Positions 9,545 through 21,080 are shown, counted from the stretch's first letter. The stretch is 64,000 bases of DNA from Toxorhynchites rutilus septentrionalis (GCF_029784135.1 NC_073746.1:63676763-63740762); one strand, 5' to 3'. The notes: generated from the letters alone by a model not told the origin. Numbers and translations are program-made.

Positions 9545-9765
9545 ATTGTCAACCGGAAAAATCCAACTGGCAGTTTGCACCGATTCTACGACCTCCGACC
9601 TCCGAAATAGCTGCTCGATCTCGATACTCGATGCCCTCGAACCAGTTCTGGTCGCTGTTGAACTGCTATGCCGGAAGAACTGCACCCTTTATGAAACTGA
9701 CGTCGGATTGCAATTTATGCTAGAACAGCTATCTGCATTCTGCTCGTGGTCGTGGCATAATTAAT
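9545..9765 (+). pseudogene. hAT-like transposase fragment
   Basis: A 72-codon open stretch reads ILDALEPVLVAVELLCRKNC then TLYETDVGLQFMLEQLSAF. The pattern 'LEPV..AVE.LCR....L..AD..L.FML..L' is one I associate with the middle of some hAT-family transposases. There is no DDE motif or BED finger in view and both ends are lost. The assignment rests on pattern memory alone. Confidence 0.35.
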
Positions 9766-10142
9766 GATGACTTCGACGTCTTCTATCAAACTTCACGGAC
9801 TGCATTGAACAAGCAGGCATTTTAAATCGTTCGTGATTTGATTAAATCCGAGGATTATGGTATTGGTTCAGCAGCTGGATAACAGGAGGGAAAAAAACCC
9901 CACTGGAAGATGTAGAATCTGTTGAGCATCAAGGAAAAACTTGACGATTGCAGCAATCAAAGGTATCAACGTCCAGCCCAAGCTCAACGTCTATAAACGG
10001 ATTGATGAAAATACTCAGACATTTTTACGTACAGAGGGCATCAGAGGCAAGTACATGGCAATGGTCTTCGATGCTCTTCGAACTGTACGCCCAACATCGT
10101 TGGACCCTGATCGTCCTTTGTCGTCTTCTGGAAATTTCGGTA

Positions 10143-11068
10143 GAGGGAAATCAGGGTAAACCCGACACCTCCTGATGTTTCCAATTAGAAGACATTTTTT
10201 GCAAATGTTCCGATGTCCCCTGTACACACTTATCATTTTTTACATTCCGATTCACCCTACAGCTGCGGAAAAAGCTTTACTGTCAAAACAAACAACACAA
10301 CAGCGGTCAGCAAACAGGAGTTAGTCCGTGTAAAATTTCGCTAGTGGAATTGAAGTGTTTTAGTCGGAAAATTTGGGCAAAATTGGTTACTTCTGTGAGT
10401 CTAATTCATCTTAGATCATTGTTCAGTGTATTTTATGAGACGGTAGGTGGTTTTGTTGATTATCGATGATGGAAAACGTTGTTTTGAAATTTCGAGCCCA
10501 CTCGGGGTAACACCGACACCTTCATTCTGGGTAAAACCGACACCTGGTATGTGTTCCACTGACAGGAAAATACGTCCTTACATTGTGTAGATGTCTTGTG
10601 TTTATATTTGGAAGATAAACCGACAGAACTGGATTGATAAAACAGCCAAAAACAACGTTGAACAGGGCTTGTCAACAAAAAAAAACCTGGAAGAGCTTCA
10701 ACGATCATCGACACAACCCCCGTGGTTGCTCACCCGAGCTGGATTCAAAACTCTCGTGTTTACTCCGAACCGGGAGTAGGAATTTGTCCATCACCTGCTT
10801 ATTGTTTCAAGTTTACATTCGTTTCTCTAATGGTTTCAACCCGACCGGGTGTTGATTTCACTCGCACTCTCATTTATTTCATCTAAAAACATCAGTTTTT
10901 GTATTCTATCAAAACTCGAGTTCTACTCAAAAAATAATCAACAGATACTGTAGAATAGTTCATGAATAGTTGAAGATAGGTTCTGAAATGATTTGAAGTC
11001 GGAGGAACATGGAAGATCTTGGAAATATGTGGAAATCCTTAGGGTGTCGGTTTTACCCTGATTTCCCA
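10143..11068 (+). mobile_element. TIR element, 0.9 kb, TA-flanked
   Basis: The left end GAGGGAAATCAGGGTAAACC continues to CGACACC. The right end, read in reverse, is TGGGAAATCAGGGTAAAACC then CGACACCC. TA lies outside both (10141-10142, 11069-11070). Two further short copies of the 'gggtaaaaccgacacc' motif lie inside at about 10505 and 10530. No transposase reading frame is seen. It looks like a non-autonomous Tc1/mariner- or pogo-type element. Confidence 0.55.
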
Positions 11069-11259
11069 TAATGAGATCCGATTTAGATTAGAAGACGACA
11101 AAATTAACATTAACATTCCCTTAGTATTAATTTAAACAACAAACTAAGTTGCAAAATCCTGCAAAATGTTTCTTGTTAACTAATCATTATCAATAAAAGC
11201 CGTTTCTTTAAGAAAATGGTTTTGTTTCAAAGTATTGTTTTACCGGTAATTCACCGGTT

Positions 11260-11581
11260 TTACCGGTCTTTATTCGATCATATTTTCTGTATAAAACATT
11301 TATTCCATATAACGGAGGAACATGTTATTTGCAAGTGGTTGAAAAATCATAAACGAGAATTGTGTCTGAAAATAATCTGGTATTATAATGAGGAGTTTTG
11401 TTAGAAATACTAGGAATTTTATAGTAAAAGGTAAATTCAACGGGGTCGATTAAAAGATCACTCAATGAACAGTTCTGCGATTGGACCCATGAACATGCTC
11501 TTCTAAGAAAACGTGGATGTTTGAAGGTATTGATAACAAAACACAAATTTTGGGCGGGGCGAAGTTTGCCGGGTCAGCTAG
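11260..11581 (+). mobile_element. Helitron A, 3' part
   Basis: It shares about 320 bp with the 3' part of Helitron B and ends in GCGAAGTTTGCCGGGTCAGCTAG. The CTAG at 11578-11581 is directly joined to the TC start of Helitron B. Its own 5' end is not found upstream, so it is truncated or rearranged. Confidence 0.6.
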
Positions 11582-12571
11582 TCTATATATATAAAAATGG
11601 ATTTCTGTCTGTCTGTCTGTCTGTCTGATTCTTATGAACTCGGAAACTACTGAACCGATCGACATGAAAATTGGTATGTATGGGTTTTTGGGGCCGGGGA
11701 TGGTTTTCATGACATTTCCTCCCCTCCCCAAATTTCTTCATTACTCGAGAATTAATCAAGCAAATGAAACCAAATTAGGTATGTGAAGGTTTTAGGGTGC
11801 AATAAATGTTAGACACTCCACCCTCTATTGGGGGGGGGGGTCTTACCATACAAACGAAAGACAAATTTCTGCATGAATCGAAAACTAATCAAGAAAATAC
11901 CAAATTGGCATGGTTTTAGAGGACACGAAACGCTTCTATGGCGAATAGACCCTCCTCCCGTCTCTCTGAGGGGGGAGGAGGTCTGCCATACAAACGAAGC
12001 ATACACTAATCAAGCAAACGGAACTAAATTTGGCATGTGAAGGTTTTATGGGGAAGAAACATTTCTAAGGTGGCTCGACACACCTCCCCCCTCTCTTAGG
12101 GTGGGCTGTCATACAAATGAAAAACAAATTTCTGCATAACTCGAAAACTAATCAAGCAAATGGAGCCAAATTTGGCATGTAAAGATTTTAAGGGGCACGA
12201 AACGTGTCTATGGTGAAGGGACACTCCTCCCCCTATCTAAGGTGAGAAGAGGGGAGGGGTCTGTCTTTATTCTATCATATTTTCTGTATCAAACATTTAT
12301 TCCATGTAACGGAGAAACATGTTATTTGCAAGTTGCTGAAAACTCTTGAACGAGAATTGTGTCTGAAAATAATCTGATATTATAATGATGAGTTTTGGTA
12401 GAAGTACTAGGATTTTTTTAGTAAAAAGTAAATTCAACAGGGTCGTTTAGAAAATCAATCAATGAACAGTTCTGCGATTGGACTCATGAACTTGCGCTTA
12501 GTAGGAACAAGTGAAGGTATTGATAACAAAAAACAAATTTTGGGCGGGACGAAGTTTGCCGGGTCAGCTAG
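11582..12571 (+). mobile_element. Helitron B, non-autonomous, complete
   Basis: 5' end TCTATATATATAAAAATGG, followed by CTGT repeats and 'cggaaactactgaaccgatc'. 3' end GACGAAGTTTGCCGGGTCAG then CTAG, followed by T. TC...CTAG ends and insertion next to T are Helitron hallmarks. The interior carries about four units of a 145-bp minisatellite with C-rich/G-rich runs (ctcccctctctga type) between 11730 and 12260. There is no Rep/helicase coding, so it depends on another element. Confidence 0.7.
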
Positions 12572-12604
12572 TTAATACAATAAAAGAACAAAATTTCAAC
12601 TTTG

Positions 12605-12705
12605 TTTTGGCCTGACTGACAACAACAATGTAAATTTTGAGCCGAAAAATATGAACCCACCAAATTCGCCGGAGCTTCGCCCTATTGAAAACAAATCATA
12701 ACTGG
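12605..12705 (+). pseudogene. DD37E transposase scrap
   Basis: A short stretch reads PKNMNPPNSPELRPIENKS, matching the block around the catalytic Glu of DD37E transposases (NPPNAPELRPIEKYW). A diverged WPD block lies just before. Nothing else of the element remains. Confidence 0.55.
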
Positions 12706-12879
12706 TTTCAATTTAAAGTATCCATCAAAACCTCCCACATCCACATGTGTTATGTTTTCACCGCTAACAAAACTTGGCTCAATTGCATTCTCCTTGCTTC
12801 TACTACACCTTCTCCTTCCACGGCATATTCTAATTTTAAACCTTGACAAGATGCAGTTTTCGCATTTATTTTTGGGGAA

Positions 12880-13362
12880 ACCGATCCCACCGCATATAAG
12901 TGTTAGAGATCTTACAGCTTGCCCCTCGTAATGGGTTCCCGAGACGAAACGAAAGCAAACAATACACCTCTCGAGGTTTTCCTTTCGAGGTATTACCCAA
13001 CAGTTAAGTGTACACGCCCGGCTTGCTAACTCTGCTCTGGAGAGTTGTACTTAATTAAAGCGCGGATTCCGGCGTGTCTCCAACTGAAGCGCACGTGGAT
13101 CTCATGAGGCGCTATTTTCGGCGGTGCAGCTTAAACGCGCACGTGCTGTCATCGATCATAAACGTGTTCGCTTAAGAGATCATGTTTTTCCGCTTTTCCG
13201 TGATGCCAACGTTGGCATGCGTGCTAAGAAAAAAAAAATAAAGAACGAAAACAATTACACACTACCATTCCGGGTGGATCATAAAACGTAAGAATCGGTG
13301 CTGTCGAAACGAGACGAGTGTAATTGAGTCGCACAGTCAGATTTGGGTTGTTGCGTTAAGTC
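12880..13362 (+). promoter_or_regulatory. GC-richer promoter-like region upstream of an exon
   Basis: This stretch is unique, less AT-rich than its surroundings and free of recognisable repeats. It holds two CACGTG E-boxes (13092-13097 and 13140-13145, 48 bp apart), an ATCGAT (DRE-core-like) site near 13153 and a palindromic gccaacgttggc at about 13204-13215. The leader before the ATG has 'cacagtcagat' near 13332, resembling an arthropod TCAGT initiator. CACGTG is bound by bHLH factors such as Clock/Cycle or Mitf/Mnt; which applies here cannot be told. Confidence 0.4.
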
Positions 13363-13461
13363 ATGAGTGCGCGGGAAGATGAAAAAAAAACTGCAATCAA
13401 TCATGCAGTCTTAGAGGGAAATATAAAATCTGTCAGAGCGTACGTGGAATGCTCATGGACG
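13363..13461 (+). CDS. Candidate first coding exon, 33 codons
   Basis: The ATG at 13363 lies in a fair context (gttaagtcATGA). The frame runs without a stop for 33 codons (opening MSAREDEKKTAINHAVLEGN, closing VECSWT) to a strong donor, ACG|GTAAGG at 13461/13462, in phase 0. The segment AINHAVLEGNIKSVRAYVE is ankyrin-like in rhythm (AVxxGNxxxVRxxV), but one partial repeat is weak evidence. I do not recognise the gene. No certain second exon was found, so the intron would be long and may extend past the window. It could also be a non-coding leader exon. Confidence 0.4.
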
Positions 13462-14082
13462 GTAAGGAAACCCTTGCATTTTTTCCTCCTCTTAGCTACA
13501 GAATGATTCGAGCGAGATAATTGACTTTTGGTGTGGTCATTTAAGAATTGCACTTTCGAGTCATGTTCTGGATGAACTTTGATTTATTGTTTGCCTTTTA
13601 TTGCCGACATTGTAATGACCAAAATGCAATCATTTTTTCCGTCTTCCGACAGAAGATTGATTTAATATCCGTCCGATGCAGCGCTTCGCTCGAAAAAAAA
13701 AATCTATGCAATATTCCGACACTGAATCGATTCAAGCCGGAGATAAAATTATTGGAGCGCACCCGTAAAACATCCGTGGTGTTTATTTTTCTTGTTAATT
13801 CTATGTCACCACAGAGCGCAAAGTGGTAAATCATGCGGGGGAAGTGCACTGGAAATGCCCGGAGGAAAATAAACAAATACTCATCCGCGCGATAGCTTGG
13901 GGAAGAGTTGATGGGAAAAAGCTGTTTCAAACGAACGTTGTTAATCGAAACTCAGAACGGAAAAATAGTATCCACCAGAAGTGGGGTTTATGGGATAAAA
14001 CTGCGTTCCCGTTTCCAATTTCCTTCAAACATCCTCTCTAATACACTACTTTTAATACATTGATTGACATTAAATAGCAAAA

Positions 14083-14128
14083 CTAACCCTACTTTTTTAT
14101 TTCTCTATTATTTCGTTCACAGGTAAGT
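14083..14128 (+). promoter_or_regulatory. Ratchet-like (recursive) splice point
   Basis: CTAAC (14083-14087) is followed by a T-rich tract, then TTCGTTCACAG|GTAAGTC, with the junction at 14122/14123. A full 3' splice site fused to a consensus 5' splice site leaves a zero-length exon, the signature of recursive splicing in long insect introns. In the phase left by the exon at 13363, continuing past the junction meets TGA after three codons, so it is not a normal coding exon. Confidence 0.4.
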
Positions 14129-14969
14129 CTCTGAAGTCTGGTCGGAGTTTCCTTCTCTACTGTCATCTATTCAAAGACTGTTGGGTATAATCTATCACTA
14201 TCTTGCAATTTCTATTGGTGTTCTTCGGTTTGAAAAATCGCAAAACGGTGTTTATCTATAGCCGGCTAAGCGGCAGGAAGGTAACCATTTGAAGTTATAT
14301 TCAGTCTTGCCTTTGGTTTGTGTTGATATCAATTCAATTAGCGTTTTCACTCTTTTCGTAATTAGTTCTATATTATAACTTTTGAATTCATATATTTTAC
14401 CATTCAGTATATAAACAGTTGATTTTCGATAGTAGACATTATGATTGAATTTTTTTTCTGATATTTGATATAGTTCAGAAACTAGAATAGATTAGCTGCA
14501 AATCTATAACATTTATGGCGTACTCGAAACACCCTAACAACAACGAAACGAAGATTAAATAGCCAGGACACATTCAGGAGAGAAGTGTGTGGTACCTTAT
14601 GGCAGTTTTGAACAGCATCGTTTGGTTACAGCGGTTTAGAAAAGCTTTTATGATTTCCCACTCTACATTTCTGTGTCAGATCGGTGCCATAAAATGGTGT
14701 CGATAACAGTGGCAGAATGGTGCCTCTTTGTATTCGCGTTAACGGCGGAACGGTGTCGACATCTGGATACAACATTAGTTTGTATGAGGCAAACTATTCC
14801 CTATCAGATTAGTCGTTTTAAAGTGGTAAAATTTGTATGATTTTTTTTTCTTTGCGTTATTTAGTTACTTGAAGTACATTATTCTGATCTTACCTTAAAC
14901 TATTTTCTATACATATTCTCACCAAACATACCATTATAATATAAAATGATCTTTAGACACAATTTTTGA

Positions 14970-14999
14970 CTAACATTTTTTCACCACTTGCAGGTAAAA
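14970..14999 (+). promoter_or_regulatory. Second ratchet-like splice point
   Basis: TGACTAAC, then a C/T-rich stretch and CTTGCAG|GTAAAAG, with the junction at 14993/14994. The acceptor half is strong. The donor half is weaker than at 14122. It could instead be an ordinary acceptor, in which case the phase-0 reading ends at TAA after ten codons. Confidence 0.3.
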
Positions 15000-16436
15000 G
15001 TGATTTTCATTTACATAGAGTACTAATTTGGTTTGGGAAAAATAAAACTTCCCCAACTTGTAAGACGAGGCTCAATGCCGTCAATGCGAATTGATTTCAT
15101 CAATCTATGCTTAGTATTTGATAACCAATTACGAACAAAAACAGTGCCAGTGTCAACATCATGTCGACCATTTGCAAAACTGCTCCGCTCTTATTATGGC
15201 TGCATAGGGGCGAAAACAATGAGACTAGCAAATATTGCCAATGTTCAAACAATCATAACACTTCGGAAAATACACTCATTTTTTTAGCACATATTCTTCG
15301 AAGCGAAACACAGGAACATTTATCTAGTTTTATTAATCTAATTCTACCCTGAGAGTAAAAATCAGTTACAAAACAATTGTTAATATCCATTTCCATAAAA
15401 CCAGTTTAGGAAAAATTACCATTGCTGTTCATTCATTCAATCGAATTCATATGGATATGAGAGCGATTTGAGTATTTAATTACTCAATTATAGTTCAATC
15501 AATGCTAACAATAACTTTCATTTGATTTTCTTAAATTTACTTAAAATATTCCAAAAATAATGTTTGAACATTCCAAAGCAATCCTGCCATACCCTTGCGT
15601 ATGCACACTCTGAATAGTAAGGATCATTATTATTATTACGCACTATTACGAAGAAATCCATTACTTTTCAATATAATGTGTATCTCGCGTTATATATGTG
15701 GAATGCTCTAATGTTAGAAATTAACATTTTAGTGCTAAACAAAGCTAAGATGGTTTTGTGATTGCTTGTTCTAGTGCGCCTCAAATATGGACACCAGCAA
15801 AAACAAAATTCACCATATTTTACAGTTTTTCTTCGGTAAAGACGAAAATGCAGATCAGGCGACTAAGAGTGTGAATAATATTCATGGACCTATTATTACA
15901 GCCAATCATGCCCTATTGACGTAGGACTATGTCTAACCGGAAGATATAGGGGGTGAAATGGAAATCTAGGCACTGAACAAGTAGGAAAAAATGCAAGATT
16001 TGGAACGCTTATAACTCGAGCATTTCTCAATAGATCGCAAAGGTTTTTGCATCAATTGATAGGAAATATATCTACGCATCTATCATAACGAATAACATTT
16101 CATTTTTCTTGAGATAAATAATTGAATAATTGTGAAATATCAAGCATTGTCCAAATGCACTATGTGCCCATTTTTGATTGGTCCATTTTGTGCTCTTCAA
16201 ATCGTACCGACCCAAACGGGCAACCAGAGCAGCAGCGAAATAGAATGAAGCACGATTGGAAAGGAAAAAGAAAAAAAATGAGGGAAACATTGGTCGCAGT
16301 CTCACACATGCGCAATTCTCGAGCCAGCCAGTCAGCTTAAAAATCCCCGCTCCGCTGCCGTAACGAACATTCTCATCCAAACCGTACACCACATAGGTTC
16401 GCATCACAACACATCAACAAACCAATCCAAGCAGCC

Positions 16437-16903
16437 ATGTCTGGACATGGTAAAGGAGGAAAAGTGAAGGGAAAGGCAAAATCCCGCTCGAACCGTGTTG
16501 ATCTGGAGTTCCCCGCAAGAGTAGCTAGGCCGAGCGCGTTAGTACCAGTGTACCAGTCCACCTAGCCGGCGTTATATAGTTTCGGCCACCGAAGTGATCG
16601 AGTTAGCTGGCAAAGCTGCTCGCGACGATAAGAAAACCCGCATTCGGAACAGAACACATTCGGTGGACATCAAGACAACAACAGGCAGTCGCAGCGAGTG
16701 GCGAGTGGCAAACGCAATCGCAAAACGGCATCAGGTAGCAGAAGAAAAAAGTTTATTCTTTATACAAAGCAGTTTGTATAAATCCAGTGGCAAATCCAGA
16801 ACAAGGCCGCATCGAGGGCTTTCGAAATGGTTTTTTTCAAAACCACGAGTACTAAGTTTTCTAAATTGGAACCATTCCATAAAACAAGGCGCTTTTCAGG
16901 GCC
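16437..16903 (+). pseudogene. Histone H2A pseudogene, type I, copy 2
   Basis: ATG at 16437, opening MSGHGKGGKVKGKAKSRSNR. TAG again stands at Tyr39. After a frameshift VIELAGKAARDDKKTRI is readable (16594-16645), one of the most conserved parts of H2A. A weak TATA-like TTAAAAA lies at about 16337, and the stem-loop with one mismatch at 16888-16903. It is the better preserved of the two type I copies but cannot be translated into H2A. Confidence 0.8.
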
Positions 16904-17290
16904 ATTAAACCTTCCAAAAAAGAGTTTAGGAAATACAGTTCAATGCTTTCTAAAACAATATCCAAAATAATAATAAAACACAAATTGATTTTTTCATAAT
17001 TTGTTTGCCAGGATATGATGAGTATGTGAATTTGGCAGTTGTTCTGAGCTTATTGATAGTTGGGGACTTTCCTGATTATTCAATTCTTAAATTGTTTCCA
17101 GATTACAGTATTTTACAATTAGTTCGACATTTAGCTAATTGGACGGACATATAATGCGACTTATTTAGTTGGACATTTTTATAAACATAGAGATCCAAAT
17201 TATGACCCCACATTGAAAGTCGACACTGTACCACTGTCATCGCAAATGTTCAATTACAGGTTAAAATTACCTCCAATCCGACACTGAGTG

Positions 17291-17400
17291 GTGGTAATGC
17301 GACGTGCCATTGAATAAAATTTACTGTAAAATATGTCTCAAGCTGGATGGGAAGAAATTTCCCAACTGTGAAAGCAGAAAGGTTTAGCCGAACAAGATGC
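17291..17400 (+). pseudogene. H2A 3' fragment, copy 4
   Basis: Same fragment as at 1331, further shortened by a deletion near 17371. Confidence 0.45.
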
Positions 17401-17439
17401 AACAAAACAATAAACTCTTTAGATTGAAGATAATTTTGT

Positions 17440-17455
17440 GATCCTGAAAAGGACC
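17440..17455 (-). other. Antisense histone stem-loop (copy 4)
   Basis: Minus strand GGTCCTTTTCAGGATC, conserved outside the tandem array. Confidence 0.5.
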
Positions 17456-17839
17456 CTTTTTAGCCTGCATGTGAATCCAACGAGCGTAAAAATCGTAATG
17501 AATGTATTTTTTTGCCATCGCTCCCTTTTAACGCTCATTCTTTCGTCTCGTTGGACTCGCCCCTTTGGCTGAGTCTGTCGATTTGTCTCTATCCTGTGAG
17601 TGTGTACCGCTAGAGTACAAAACGCGCGCTGATGACCACCTATGCATTCCCTATCACAGCCATCATTTTGATTGTACGATATGCATACTCCAAAAGTTGC
17701 CCAGCGTTGATAAGTACAAAGGTTTCAGAAAAAAATCAAAAATCAACTAAAAGATAGTGAGAAAAAAATAAAACAATATATTTAAAATATATATTTAACA
17801 AAAGCTGTCCCCTTTGTATAGTCCTACGTCACTCCGGTT

Positions 17840-20115
17840 ATGTCCCCGACATTATCCACCCGTCTTTTTTTTGGTTTCTTCGATTCCAGTTCTGTAATTT
17901 TAAACACGCGATAAATCACACTCTAATCTGACAACTGTCGAAAATGCCGTTTCAATCATTCCATTTCTAAACGATCTAGGGGAGATGGGGGTAAGACGGA
18001 CATGTTAAGGAAAACTTCAACTGTATCTTTGGAAACTCATGTTTTCAAAAATTTTAAAGCAGTTTCTTACAGTTCAATATACTGGTTTCCGAAATAACTG
18101 GCCAAATGTTTTATAACAATGTTTTTTTTTCCATGTTTTTTACTGAAATTAAAACAAGCCGAAAAGTACAACATTTTTTCGGTGCGGGTACAATGGACAT
18201 GTAGTGGGGGGAATATGGACAGGTTAATAATATACGAAGCGTAGAGGTTTATTGCTCGCGAGAGGAATAATTTCGCTCTCTCTCAGTGTTTGTGCGTCCA
18301 GTAACAGAAATAGAACAAAAAGAGAAATCAATATAAAAAAGAGTTCAATATTCTTCCCTTCACTTTCCATCATGCATTGGATGTGATTATGGAAGTGACT
18401 GCCCTTTCAACCCGCGGCTCCCCTATGCTTTAATTCACACAGATTTTCAGAAAAGTTGCGTACAAAGAGCCAAACCTCACATAACACCAGAGATATATAA
18501 TTATAATTTTCGGGAGAAACGGAATGGTGGAATTCTGTTAGCTATATGTATTCTAAATATAGGTGAATAGTGTTTCAAGCAATGAATAGTAAAGTCGTGA
18601 AAAGTCGTTCGTCCTACATAATAAAAACTGAATAAAAATAAATATAATTTGGCTATATGTGAATTAGCTTCTAGCTCTAAGATCCAACTCCAGAATCGAG
18701 ACAAAAAATAGATGGTACAAAGTGAAGATAGTTTGTGTTTCCTTGAGGAACTTTGTATTTGTGACATGTTATCTTATTTCAATAAATGTTCTGATATTTA
18801 TTCACAATTCTTCTTATCGCGATTGACAAGTCACAATATTCGCGAAAACGAATGGCATGCGCTATAGCAGATGATAAGAAGAGATTTAAAGTCGTGTCCT
18901 CTTCTGTTATCATCTCGGGTATAACAAAGCAGCTAGAAGGTGACTTTCAGAATAACGCGAATAAATCTGTTATTTTACGAGTACATCATTCGCGGTGGGA
19001 ACAAAGGGGATTAATTGTACAGAGAAATCTGCAGTTACATTTGTACACTGCAATAACTGTTCGAACGTAGAAGATCTTCAGCAAGCGATATTTCGTTGAC
19101 GGCTATTATGCGCGTAAAAGTTTATATACTTTTCCTTCACCTTTTCTCTTCGTGTCGAAGTCTTGTTGGGATAATTTCAATACCAAAGCAATTATTCGAG
19201 TTTGAATGAAACAATTGCAGTTGCTTTTCATAGGCGCTATAGTTTTTAAGCTTATTCAAGTGTGGATATCGCATTGTGTAACTTATCGTGAAAGTGTGCA
19301 CAAATTGAATTTCATTTTTAACCAAATATGTTCATTGTTAAAATATTTTTTTCATTTATTTTTTTAATTAGGCTCAAGTGGATAAAGAGCCACCATCAAG
19401 CAATACATTTTAAAACTATTAGAATATATTTTAACTACTCAATCATTAACTTAAGTCTAATTAGCTAAAACTACAGTGCAATATAAAAAAAAAATTATTT
19501 ATTCCTTCGTTGCCTCGTCGGTATTATCCTTGTCTGGAACAGTGCCTGTGGTGGGTAGTAACAACTACATCGCCAGTTGATGTAGCAACGGTATCCTTTG
19601 GTAGTGAGTGCCTCCTTGGTATGTTAATAGCTCCTGAAAGATGTTGAGATATAACAATAATTTCTTCAAAATGCTATATGAAAATTAAATTTATTGGGTT
19701 GGATGGTTTTAGTATTATTTTACTTTCAGCGAGTTTTACAGCTGGAAGCGAGTAAACTTTCTAGTTACAAGCCTTCATAATAGAGCAATTCTACGCCAAA
19801 TCAGCCGATTTTATTTACCTTGAACATAAGATAATGCTACCAAAAATCGCAAATTTCATTATCAGATGGTCAATTATAATTATGACTGTGTATTCTTCTT
19901 AAGTGCGAATCAAAAATCATCATTTTTTTAAGGAATTGTGAAGTCCGATGTCTGATTAAAAAATGATGTAAGTTGATTTGCAAGTTATTGTTATTGTTTG
20001 TAAGTTATTATCTAATGATTGTACTTCAATCAGACATCTGGATTTACAGTTACGATTTTTTTAAAAAAGGGTCGAGGCAAAGACTGACTGGTTGAGCGTG
20101 GAATAGGTTCAAATA
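17840..20115. other. No gene recognised
   Basis: AT-rich DNA with short frames only. A 'gggggtaagacggacatg' motif (about 17988) recurs in diverged form near 18186. On the minus strand 19524-19633 is a stretch with an acceptor-like ctttcag, 36 open codons, and AATAAA just past the stop; see findings. Confidence 0.4.
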
Positions 20116-20450
20116 CAGTAGAACCCCTATTATCCGCGGAATAGTCTGGCTAGCTCATCGCGAATAACGAAAATCGCGGATAACGCAATAAAGGACCAAA
20201 AATGAGTTCGAAACACGTAAAAAAAGATGTTTCAGCATGAGAACTATGTTCTATTTATACAAAAATCATTAAACTATCCATCTACAAGATCGTGTACAAC
20301 AGTGGTCAAATAATGTGAAAGCCATGACCAAAACAAAAGTGCATGAAACTATCACTCACTGACAATTTCCGGGAAGGCCTATAGATTTACTATAGAACTC
20401 GCTGTCGCGCATAACGGATCATCCGCTCGTCAATAATCGGGTTTCCATTG
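20116..20450 (+). mobile_element. pogo/Tigger-type MITE
   Basis: Left end CAGTAGAACCCCTATTATCC and right end (ataatcgggtttccattg) are inverted repeats, with TA on both sides (20114-20115 and 20451-20452). Sub-terminal 'cgcggataa' motifs recur in inverted form. Length 335 bp, no coding. CAGTxGAACCyC is typical of pogo-superfamily MITEs. Confidence 0.65.
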
Positions 20451-20859
20451 TATTTTTATAGGAAAATTCCTCAAACAATCTAACCTCTTGCGGAAATTTC
20501 TTCCACTTCCACCAGTTCGGTGTGTGGCACCTAGCGAGTGCGCTTGGAACTATACAGCACAAGGAAATATTTCAAATGATCTCCTAACGGACTCTGGCTG
20601 TGCGAAAAGGAAACAGCGTGTAAAACAGAAATATTTCATCTTGTTCATTATGTGTTCTTCTTTCAGTAGTAGCTAGGAAATCCACCAGGCCTTCGCATGT
20701 ACCTTTGAGTGTGTAGATTCTTATCGAAACTAACCCTTACCTCACTGGGATAGTCTTCCAAAGCAGGTTTGGTTGAGTTTTGATTGTCTTTTGACATTAT
20801 AACAGATAGTAATTAACTCTATAACTAGAACATCTAAATTTTACTACTCGTATAGCATA

Positions 20860-21080
20860 ATATATTTTAATACACTGCATTTCATAACAATAGAACCACT
20901 CATTTGTTCTGACTTTCCAGAGATATGTAAGAAGTCGGTTGGATTGAAGTATATAGTATAGGATATAATAATTACCTTCATTTATAATACTGTCCATTTG
21001 AACTTTATTGTTGCGCTCAGGTGCAAAACATTCAAAAAACTACAATTACAGTGTTTCATAACTGTAGAACCAAATAGAAA
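20860..21080 (+). repeat. Repeat copy serving as an empty site
   Basis: This 220-bp segment (aatacactgcatttc ... gtagaaccaaatag) matches the two flanks of the DD37E element at 56990-58286. Here 'ataattaccttcattt' is continuous; there the element sits at the same TA. It shows the pre-insertion state of a related locus. Confidence 0.65.

Larger units (their letters stand above)
15918..17830 (+). mobile_element. GACGTAG-family histone-carrying repeat, copy 4
   Basis: The left end GACGTAGGACTATGTCTAACC and the right end near 17821-17830 are both in the window, giving a 1.9-kb copy with type I H2A, an H2A 3' fragment (17291-17400), an antisense stem-loop (17440-17455) and a decayed promoter (TACAAAA at about 17616). 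The type II H2A body is deleted. It lies outside the tandem array, which shows the family is dispersed. Confidence 0.65.
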
